Assembly (NCBI RefSeq): GCF_000745005.1
Contig: NZ_JQNB01000001.1
Coordinates: forward strand, 372,001-436,000
DNA length: 64,000 bases
Direction: 5' to 3'
Source: Luteibacter sp. 9135
GTDB taxonomy: Bacteria > Pseudomonadota > Gammaproteobacteria > Xanthomonadales > Rhodanobacteraceae
Made by a program: the position numbers and the translations under genes. Under the pieces are notes generated by a model, which had not been told where the DNA came from, ran no database searches, and saw only the letters and a program-made list of their open reading frames with translations. Positions 16,271 to 23,381 of this stretch are shown here, piece by piece (position 1 is the stretch's first letter; every line of letters begins with the position of its first letter).

Positions 16271-16825
16271 TCAGTCGTAGACGATCTGGAAGCCGACACT
16301 CGAGTTGGCCGTGCCCGCCGTGGCACCGCCGAGACTGATGTAACGGGCGATAAGAGGAATGGACGCCTTGTGCTCCTTGATCTCCACGCTCGGGGAATCC
16401 TGCGTGTAGAGGTTGATCGACTTGCCCGTGCTGTCGGCGATATCGACTTGCACATTGGATGCCGCATCCGCCGCCGGCTCCACATTGAGATGGCCGCTGA
16501 CGGGATCGAGCAAGGGGCTGGCCGGATCGAACCGCACCTTGGCCTTCAGGCCATCCACGCATTCGTCGTTGCCGCCCACCAGAATGACGAAGCCGCGATC
16601 GCCCGCGGTCTGGTTGACTGTGGCGAGGCTTGCCGCACTGATGCGGTCGAGGGCCACGACCTTCCTGGCCGCTCCCGTGCCGGGCATGACGTTTTCCACC
16701 TTGCAGGTGGTGGCTTCGATGCGTCCGGTGATCTGGAGGGTGCCGTCGTTTTGCGCCAGCGCGGGCAGGGACGCGACGAGCGCGAACGATACGACGAACA
16801 TCGAAGAAGCGGGTTTCCTGTACAT
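16271..16825 (-). CDS. Major fimbrial subunit (type 1-like pilin)
   Basis: This 184-residue protein has a signal peptide (MYRKPASSMFVVSFALVASLPALA) and a mature pilin domain. GTLQITGRIEATTCKVE at the start carries the first Cys, DECVDG the second, and SVGFQIVYD closes the protein with the penultimate Tyr that chaperones recognise. The start is ATG 16825, preceded by AAGAGG; a TTG nine bases upstream would only add three residues. As first gene of pilin-chaperone-usher-subunit it should be the most abundant product and form the fibre shaft. No operon-specific regulator or phase-variation element is visible between 16826 and 16967. Confidence 0.9.
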   Translation of the reverse strand: MYRKPASSMFVVSFALVASLPALAQNDGTLQITGRIEATTCKVENVMPGTGAARKVVALDRISAASLATVNQTAGDRGFVILVGGNDECVDGLKAKVRFDPASPLLDPVSGHLNVEPAADAASNVQVDIADSTGKSINLYTQDSPSVEIKEHKASIPLIARYISLGGATAGTANSSVGFQIVYD

Positions 16826-16967
16826 GGACGGCAACCTCTTGGAAGGAGAGAAGGGTGCGCGGCATGACGAACGAAATACGACGCGCAGGCCAAGTCTGAC
16901 CGCACGTTCCTGCGTGAATCGATATGGCTATTCTGAAAAGGGGATGACAGCCGAAGACCGTAAAGCG

Positions 16968-18173
16968 TCAGACGGACTCGTCTGCCGCCACGCCCGGCGT
17001 ACCCGCGATGCGCCGCGTCCCGTACACCACGAGCGGCAACCAGAGCAGGGCGAACGCCGCCGCGCCACCGAACACGCCATAAAGGCCGAGCCTGCCGAGT
17101 GCCAGCCCACCCAGCGCGCCGCCGACGAACGCGCCGAAGAATTGCGACGTGGAGTACGCGCCCATGGCCGCACCCCGCAGCGCGGCGGGTGCCAGGCGCG
17201 ACACCAGGCTGGGCATGGCGGCTTCGAGCAGGTTGAAGGCGGCGAAGAAGAACGTAGCCGCCACGCCAAGGACGACCAGGTGGTTGCCGCCCCACGCCAT
17301 GCCAGCCAGGGACAGGCCGAGTACGAAGACGCAGCCGACGATCACACGGGTCGCGCGCTCGATGTCACGCATCCGCGGCAGCAGCGCTCCCATGGCCACC
17401 GCGGCCAGGGTCAACACGGGCAGGTAGAGCATCCAGTGATGCGCCACGGGCAGGTGCAGCACGTCGGTGAGCAGCAGGGGCAGACCGACGAAGGACGCCG
17501 TCAGCAACGCATGCAGGAAGAAGACGGATCCGTTCAGGACGAGCATGCGCGTGTCCACGAACATCGATGCCAACGTGCGCCAGGTCACCGTCATCGGCAA
17601 CGCCTGACACGCCGGCGTGGGCACCTGCCAGCAGAGCATGACGATGGCAGCGACCGCCAGGAGCGAGGTCAAACCGAACAGCCCCGGAAGACCGGCGATC
17701 GCCTCGAGCGGTGGTCCGAGAACGAGCGCGAGCAGGAAGGACATGCCGATGCTCACCCCGATGATGCCCATCACTTTGCCGCGATTGGCCTCGCAGGTGA
17801 GGTCGGCGGCCAGTGCCGTCCCGGCGCCAGCGACGGCCCCCATGCCCTGCAGGGCTCGCCCGAGCACGATGCCGGTCAACGTATGCGAAAGCGCGGCGAC
17901 GACCCCGCCCACCGCGAAGACCACCAGACCCAGCGTAATGGCCGGCTTGCGACCGATCCGGTCTGACAGCAGACCCAGGGGAATCTGCAGGCACATCTGC
18001 CCGATGCCGTAAACGCCAAGGGCGAGCCCGATCAGCAAAGGCGTGGCACCCGGCAGGGCCCGCGCATACACGGAAAACACCGGCAGGATCAGGAAAAGCC
18101 CGAACAGGCGAAGGCTGATGACGCCCGCCAGCGTCAGCGCGCTACGCCGCTCCAGGGAACTGAGTTTGCTCAC
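16968..18173 (-). CDS. MFS transporter, YajR-like
   Basis: This 401-residue protein has twelve hydrophobic segments. Motif A, GLLSDRIGRKP, is between helices 2 and 3, and the helix 4-5 region carries GRALQGMGAVAGAGTALAADL. Similarity is to the drug/H+ antiporter family containing E. coli YajR, but the C-terminal cytoplasmic domain of YajR is absent because the protein ends shortly after helix 12. The substrate is unknown. It is divergent from ispB with 129 bases between and lies upstream of the fimbrial operon on the same strand, with a gap of 142 bases. Confidence 0.85.
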   Translation of the reverse strand: MSKLSSLERRSALTLAGVISLRLFGLFLILPVFSVYARALPGATPLLIGLALGVYGIGQMCLQIPLGLLSDRIGRKPAITLGLVVFAVGGVVAALSHTLTGIVLGRALQGMGAVAGAGTALAADLTCEANRGKVMGIIGVSIGMSFLLALVLGPPLEAIAGLPGLFGLTSLLAVAAIVMLCWQVPTPACQALPMTVTWRTLASMFVDTRMLVLNGSVFFLHALLTASFVGLPLLLTDVLHLPVAHHWMLYLPVLTLAAVAMGALLPRMRDIERATRVIVGCVFVLGLSLAGMAWGGNHLVVLGVAATFFFAAFNLLEAAMPSLVSRLAPAALRGAAMGAYSTSQFFGAFVGGALGGLALGRLGLYGVFGGAAAFALLWLPLVVYGTRRIAGTPGVAADESV

Positions 18174-18302
18174 CGACAGGGTCCGGGCGAATCACCCGCG
18201 AGGGGCGTCGACCGACGATTATACGGGCCCCATCCGAATCCACGGCGAAACCACGTAGCAGACCCTATACTGTGGGCTGATTTGCCGCACGCGACCCGAT
18301 AG

Positions 18303-19301
18303 ATGGACTCCATAGCATCCCGCTCGACCTCCCTCGACTTCGCCGACGTCCGTGCGCTGGCCGCCGACGACATGAGGTACGTCGACACGTTGATCCGCCA
18401 GCGGCTGTCCTCGGATGTGGTCCTGATCAATGCGATTGCGGACCACATCATTGCCGGCGGCGGCAAACGGCTCAGGCCGATGCTGCACGTTCTTGCGGCC
18501 CGTGCGGCGGGTTATGCGGGCGAGCAACACGCCAAGCTGGCGGCCATCGTCGAATTCATCCATACCTCCACGCTGCTGCACGACGACGTCGTCGACGAGT
18601 CGGACATGCGACGCGGACGCAAGACGGCCAATGCGTTGTGGGGCAATGCCGCCAGTGTCCTGGTAGGCGATTTCCTCTACTCGCGCTCGTTCCAGTTGAT
18701 GGTCGAGCTCGACGACATGCGGATCATGCGCATTCTGGCCGACACCACCAACACCATCGCCGAGGGCGAGGTGCTGCAGCTGCTCAACATCGGCAATGCA
18801 GACGTGGACGAAACCGCCTACCTCGCCGTCATCGAACGGAAGACCGCCGTGCTGTTCGCCGCCGCGACCGAACTCGGCGGCGTGCTGGGTGGCTTGCCCG
18901 AGGCGCAGGTGGCAGCGCTACGGCGCTATGGGCTGGAATTGGGCTATGCCTTCCAGATCGCCGACGACCTGCTCGACTATGTCTCCGACACGGAAACGCT
19001 GGGCAAGAACATCGGCGACGATCTCGCCGAGGGCAAGCCCACCCTGCCCCTGATCTATGCCATGCAGGTGGCCGACGACGACCAGTTGAAGTCGTTCCGT
19101 CACGTCATAGAGCACGGCGGACTGGACTCGCTCGACCGCATCGTGTCGGCCATCCGGGATTCGGGTGCGATCGAGCGCACGTACGAGAAGGCCGTGATCC
19201 ATGCCAGGGCGGCGCGCGAAGCGCTTTCAGCGTTGCCCGCCTCGCCTTACCGCGACGCACTGGCGGCGCTCGCCGATTACTCGGTCGAACGCCGCTTCTG
19301 A
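18303..19301 (+). CDS. ispB: Octaprenyl diphosphate synthase (ubiquinone side chain)
   Basis: This 332-residue trans-prenyltransferase has both aspartate-rich motifs: DDVVD at 94-98 (LLHDDVVDESDMRRG) and DDLLD at 221-225 (FQIADDLLDY). GGGKRLRPM near 52-60 binds isopentenyl diphosphate. It elongates farnesyl diphosphate with isopentenyl diphosphate to the polyprenyl tail of ubiquinone in the cytoplasm. Two ubiquinone hydroxylase genes lie about 1 kb downstream on the other strand. TATACT at 18266-18271 is a plausible -10 without a good -35. The 3' end lies 4 bases from the convergent hydrolase gene. Tail length (octa- or other) cannot be read with certainty. Confidence 0.94.
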   Translation: MDSIASRSTSLDFADVRALAADDMRYVDTLIRQRLSSDVVLINAIADHIIAGGGKRLRPMLHVLAARAAGYAGEQHAKLAAIVEFIHTSTLLHDDVVDESDMRRGRKTANALWGNAASVLVGDFLYSRSFQLMVELDDMRIMRILADTTNTIAEGEVLQLLNIGNADVDETAYLAVIERKTAVLFAAATELGGVLGGLPEAQVAALRRYGLELGYAFQIADDLLDYVSDTETLGKNIGDDLAEGKPTLPLIYAMQVADDDQLKSFRHVIEHGGLDSLDRIVSAIRDSGAIERTYEKAVIHARAAREALSALPASPYRDALAALADYSVERRF

Positions 19302-19305
19302 CGGA

Positions 19306-20103
19306 TTATTTCCGCGTGGCGAACGACTCGCTCAGCCACGCCCGCATAGCGGTGTAGGCCCGCTTGGCCACCTTGTCGTCGTAGCGGCAATTGCCGGTTG
19401 GCGAGGTGGCTTCCTTCTCCGTGAAGCAGTGCACGGCGCCGCCGAAATCCGTCGAGGCCCAGTCCACCTTGCCGCCGCGCATCTCCGCCTCGAACGCGGC
19501 GCGCTGCTCCGGCGGCACGTTGGTGTCGTCCGCACCATTGAGCGCCAGCACGTGCGCATGAATCTGCGAAGCGAGCTTCGGATCGTCGGTGGAGAGCAGG
19601 CCGTGGAAGCTCACCACCGCGGCCAGGTCGGCGCCCGTGCGCGCAAGGTCCAGCACGGCCGAGCCACCGAAGCAGAAGCCGATGGCGGCAAGGCGCATCG
19701 GATCGATCGGCGCGTTCTTTTCCTGGGCCTTCAGCTCATCGAAGGCACGCGTGACACGCTGGCGCATGATCGTGCGGTCGGCGTACAACGGCTTCACCGC
19801 GACACCGGCCTCGGCCTCCGAGGTGGGTCGGATATCGCCGCCGTACATGTCAGTCAGGAGGATGACGTAATCCTTGCCCGCGATCTCCTTGGCCTTGGCC
19901 ACGGCGCGGTCGTTGACGCCGAACCAGTTCGGCACCATGACCAGGCCGGGCCGTTTTCCGGCCACCGCGTCGTCGTAGACGAGGACACTCTTGAAGGTCA
20001 CGCCGTGATCGGTCCATTGGACCGGCCGCGCGACCATGGCCGCGGAAGCGGCGTCCATGGAACCCAGAACCACTAAGGACAAGGCTAGCAGCGTGCGGCG
20101 CAT
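19306..20103 (-). CDS. Secreted dienelactone hydrolase-family protein
   Basis: This 265-residue alpha/beta hydrolase has a probable signal peptide (MRRTLLALSLVVLGSMDAASA). The dienelactone hydrolase nucleophile motif GFCFGG places Cys144 as nucleophile, with acid Asp192/193 (NGADDTNVP) and His225 (GGAVHCFTEKEA). Most enzymes of the family are cytoplasmic; the leader suggests the periplasm here. Start choice: the ATG at 20103 has GGGGAG 8 bases upstream, whereas the ATG at 20109 lies only 2 bases from it. The natural substrate is unknown. Confidence 0.85.
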   Translation of the reverse strand: MRRTLLALSLVVLGSMDAASAAMVARPVQWTDHGVTFKSVLVYDDAVAGKRPGLVMVPNWFGVNDRAVAKAKEIAGKDYVILLTDMYGGDIRPTSEAEAGVAVKPLYADRTIMRQRVTRAFDELKAQEKNAPIDPMRLAAIGFCFGGSAVLDLARTGADLAAVVSFHGLLSTDDPKLASQIHAHVLALNGADDTNVPPEQRAAFEAEMRGGKVDWASTDFGGAVHCFTEKEATSPTGNCRYDDKVAKRAYTAMRAWLSESFATRK

Positions 20104-20167
20104 CGGCATCACTCCCCGGAAAGCGCCTAGCATAGGCGCCCCGGGGGCGTCACGGCCAGTCGTCCGG

Positions 20168-21379
20168 TCAGCGACCCGCGGCGTGCCTGGCCAGCGGCCG
20201 CTTGAGCGGCGCCAGTGCGTTCACCAGGCGCATGCCCAGGCCACGCGCCGCGACCAGCGGGGGGGATGTCCAGCCGTAAACCCGCCCCAAGGCATCGAAC
20301 GACCAGGCATCGATGCCGTTGGCACTGCCGCGCCGCCGCGCGTAACGCCGCAATACATGCGACGCGCCGATATCACGCCCGGCATCGCGCGCAGAGACCA
20401 GCGTATCGCGCAAGGCCTCGACGTCGCGCAGGCCGAGGTTCACGCCCTGCCCGGCGAGGGGGTGCACCGCGTGCGCCGCGTCGCCGAGCAGCACGGTACG
20501 GCCGGATTGATAGCGGTCGGCCAGGCGCAGGCGAAGCGGGAACGCAGCGCGACGGCCGACCGACAGGATCTGCCCGAGCCGGAAGTCGCTGGCTACACCG
20601 AGCGCATCGCGGAAGGCCTCGTCATCCAGGCCCATGACCCGATCGGCCTCGGCATCGGGCAGTGTCCAGACAATGGAACTGCGGCCGTCACCCAGCGGCA
20701 GTAGGGCGAGGGGGCCGGAGGGGAGGAAGCGCTGCCAGGCCGTGCGCTCGTGGGGATGCGCCGTGGTGACATGCGCCACCACGCCACGCTGTGCGTAGTC
20801 GTGTCCGTGGGTGTCGATTCCCACCATGGCGCGCAGCGGCGAGTCAGCGCCGTCGGCGGCCACGACCACGCGTGCCGCGATGAGCCGGCCATCGTCGAGT
20901 TCGAGCTGCGCGCGATCCTCACGCTCGGTGTAGCCGACCACCGCCGCGGGCACGACGCACTGGACACCGGCGTCTTCCAGGGCACGCCACAGGACCGACT
21001 GCACCAGCGTGTTCTCGACGATGTAGCCGAGCACGTCGCGCCCCTCGTCGGCGGCGTCGAAACGCAACGCGGCGCCGGTCTCGGCATCCCAGACCGCCAT
21101 GTGTTCGTAGCCGGAGGCACGTGCGTCGCGAATGCCGGCCCAGGCGCCCAATGCGTCCAGCAGCAGCACCGACGACGGGGCGAGACCGACCACGCGCAGG
21201 TCGAGTTCGTCTTCCGCACGCCAGGCCGCCGGTTCGCGCGCATCGACGAGCGCGACCGCGAAACCCGCCCGGGCCAGCGCCAGCGCCGCCGCTGCACCGA
21301 CCATGCCACCGCCGACGACCGCCACGTCGAGCGGACCGGCGCGGCGACGCGACGAAGGGGTCAGGCCGAGGTCGCTCAT
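20168..21379 (-). CDS. UbiH/UbiF/VisC-family FAD hydroxylase (ubiquinone biosynthesis)
   Basis: This 403-residue flavin monooxygenase has the dinucleotide motif VAVVGGGMVGAAAALALARAG, ADGADSPLR (DG motif) and LLGDAAHAVHPLAGQGVNLGLRD (GD motif). These class A aromatic hydroxylases add oxygen to the ubiquinone ring in the cytosol or at the membrane. It follows ubiH with an ATGA overlap, so the pair is co-translated. It is the paralogue in this pair with the full GDAAHxxHPLAGQG motif, fitting UbiI (C5) or UbiF (C6) in gammaproteobacteria. Which ring carbon it acts on cannot be told from the sequence, so no symbol is given. The open frame upstream overlaps ubiH and is not part of the gene. Confidence 0.9.
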   Translation of the reverse strand: MSDLGLTPSSRRRAGPLDVAVVGGGMVGAAAALALARAGFAVALVDAREPAAWRAEDELDLRVVGLAPSSVLLLDALGAWAGIRDARASGYEHMAVWDAETGAALRFDAADEGRDVLGYIVENTLVQSVLWRALEDAGVQCVVPAAVVGYTEREDRAQLELDDGRLIAARVVVAADGADSPLRAMVGIDTHGHDYAQRGVVAHVTTAHPHERTAWQRFLPSGPLALLPLGDGRSSIVWTLPDAEADRVMGLDDEAFRDALGVASDFRLGQILSVGRRAAFPLRLRLADRYQSGRTVLLGDAAHAVHPLAGQGVNLGLRDVEALRDTLVSARDAGRDIGASHVLRRYARRRGSANGIDAWSFDALGRVYGWTSPPLVAARGLGMRLVNALAPLKRPLARHAAGR

Positions 21380-22587
21380 GGTGTCGGCTCGCGCACGGCG
21401 AACGGGGCGTTCGCCCGAAAGCCCATGCCGCGACGGCTTAGCGTATGGCGCAAGGGTGGCACACGATCCAGCGCCAGCATGGCCAGCGAACGCAAGGGCC
21501 CCAGCAGGGGCTGGTCGAGACAGGCCAGGCGGACCAGGCCGTGGCTCATCGCCATCGTGCCGTCCCGGTCCGGCGCCCGACGTTTTGCGTACTCGGCAAG
21601 GAGCGACGGCGCGCCCGGGTCGTCGGCCACGGCCACGAGTTCGGCGAGGGTCAGCGCATCGCGCAGGCCCAGGTTGAACCCCTGTGCGCCGATGGGATGC
21701 ACCGTCTGCGCGGCATTGCCGACCAGCACCGCGCGGTCGGACGTGACCGCGGACGCCGCCACGCGACGAATGGGATAGGGCGAGCGCTTGCCGGGACGCG
21801 TCAATCGCCCCAGCCGCCAGCCGAAGCGCTCCTGCGCCAGCGCGCAGAAGGCGGCATCGTCCATGGCCGCCACCGCATCGGCCTGGTCGGCGGCGACGGT
21901 CAGGACCACCCCGATGCGTCGATCCGCCAGCGGCAACACCGCCACCGGACCGGCGTCGGTAAAACGCTCGAAGGCCCGCCCACCCGGATCGCGCCCCGGC
22001 GTAAACGTACTGACGAAGAGAGCCTGGTCGTAGTCGTACTCCTGGGTGGCGATACTCAGCTGTGAGCGCACCCCGGAATGCGTGCCGTCCGCGCCGACCA
22101 GCAACGACGTGTGCAGGGTGCGCACGCCGCCCTGCGTCGCCACTTCCACCGCCCAGCCATTCCCTTCGGAACGTATCCGCTCCACCCGTCCAGGCGCCAG
22201 CCGGGTCAGGTGCCGACACCGGTCGAGGCGGGCCAGGAGCGCCGCACCCAGTTCGCGCGCGGGCAGCGTCCAGCCGAGCGCGTCCACGCCTTCGTCAGTG
22301 GCGCTCATGCGGACACTGCCGAAATCGCCGGACCGGCTGGTATGGATATGCGTGATCGGCGTGGCGCGATGCTCCGCGAACGCCCAGACGCCGATGGCAC
22401 GCAGGCCGTTCACCGTGGCGCGCGCCAGAGCGAGGTTGCGCTCGTCGTAGCTGGGCTGCTGCCCGACGGTAGGGGCGGCCGCCTCGATCAGCACGGCGGG
22501 CACGCCGGCCGCGTCCAGCGCGATGGCGAGGCTGGCACCGACCAGGCCGCCGCCGACGATGAGGATGGGTTCGGGTGTTGGGCTCAT
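21376..22587 (-). CDS. ubiH: 2-octaprenyl-6-methoxyphenol hydroxylase
   Basis: This 403-residue FAD monooxygenase has ILIVGGGLVGASLAIALDAAG at 8-28, YDERNLALA near 47 (the UbiH-type variant), VGADGTHSGVR, and LVGNAAQTVHPIGAQGFNLGLRD. In the last motif Asn-Ala-Ala-Gln replaces Asp-Ala-Ala-His, as is usual in UbiH. It hydroxylates the ubiquinone ring at C1. It is the promoter-proximal gene of a two-gene operon, with its stop overlapping the next start. It is divergent from the cobalamin adenosyltransferase gene with 84 bases between. Confidence 0.92.
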   Translation of the reverse strand: MSPTPEPILIVGGGLVGASLAIALDAAGVPAVLIEAAAPTVGQQPSYDERNLALARATVNGLRAIGVWAFAEHRATPITHIHTSRSGDFGSVRMSATDEGVDALGWTLPARELGAALLARLDRCRHLTRLAPGRVERIRSEGNGWAVEVATQGGVRTLHTSLLVGADGTHSGVRSQLSIATQEYDYDQALFVSTFTPGRDPGGRAFERFTDAGPVAVLPLADRRIGVVLTVAADQADAVAAMDDAAFCALAQERFGWRLGRLTRPGKRSPYPIRRVAASAVTSDRAVLVGNAAQTVHPIGAQGFNLGLRDALTLAELVAVADDPGAPSLLAEYAKRRAPDRDGTMAMSHGLVRLACLDQPLLGPLRSLAMLALDRVPPLRHTLSRRGMGFRANAPFAVREPTP

Positions 22588-22671
22588 GGCGGAATCATAC
22601 CGCCGCCGCGTGAATGCGCCGGCGTTGTGGCCCCCTGCCGCAGGGGTTGCCGCGCTGGCTAGAATGTGTCC

Positions 22672-23232
22672 ATGGCCAATCGACTCTCCAAGATCTACAC
22701 CCGCACCGGCGACGACGGCAGCACCGGCCTCGGCGACGGCAGCCGCACCGGCAAGGATTCCCTACGGGTGACCGCCTACGGCACCGTCGACGAACTCAAC
22801 AGCACGATCGGCCTGACGCTGGCGGCCGATGGCGTGGACGACGATGTCCGCGAGGCCCTGGTCCAGATCCAGCACGAGCTGTTCGACCTGGGCGGCGAGC
22901 TGTGCATCCCCGGCATGGCGATGATCCAGGCCGCGGACATCGACCGCCTGGAAACCGTCCTCGACGGCTTCAATGCCGACCTGCCGGCACTGAAGGATTT
23001 CATCCTGCCCGGCGGCGGCATGGCGGCCGCCACCTGCCACGTCGCCCGGACGGTCTGCCGGCGCGCCGAGCGCGATGTGGTGGCCCTGTCCCGCGACGAG
23101 GCCATCCGCCCCGAGGCGCAGCGCTACCTGAACCGGCTCTCCGACCTCCTCTTTGTTCTCGCCCGTGTCCTGGCAAGGCGCAGCGGGCATGGCGAGGTGC
23201 TCTGGCAGCACGTGCGCCGCCCGCGCGGCTGA
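22672..23232 (+). CDS. Cob(I)alamin adenosyltransferase, PduO type
   Basis: This 186-residue four-helix ATP:cob(I)alamin adenosyltransferase has the PduO N-terminal loop KIYTRTGDDGSTGLGDG, RVTAYGTVDELNS, FILPGG, the helix with CRRAERDVV, and YLNRLSDLLFVLAR. It transfers the adenosyl group of ATP to cob(I)alamin to give coenzyme B12. The start is taken at ATG 22672, as MANRLSKIYTRTGDDG fits the family; a GTG six bases upstream is in frame. No strong ribosome site is seen. The adjacent genes give no sign of de novo B12 synthesis, so a salvage role is inferred. Confidence 0.93.
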   Translation: MANRLSKIYTRTGDDGSTGLGDGSRTGKDSLRVTAYGTVDELNSTIGLTLAADGVDDDVREALVQIQHELFDLGGELCIPGMAMIQAADIDRLETVLDGFNADLPALKDFILPGGGMAAATCHVARTVCRRAERDVVALSRDEAIRPEAQRYLNRLSDLLFVLARVLARRSGHGEVLWQHVRRPRG

Positions 23233-23381
23233 GTCGGCGGTGTAAGCTCGCGGGGCCGGAGCGGCGATCGACGCCGCGCCTCAGGATGGGGTTCATGCTC
23301 ATGGGTGACGTGCCATCGTGCCGCCGCATAGGGGATTCTGCTAAGTTGGCCGCCTTTCGTAACCCGGATAAGACCCCGCCC

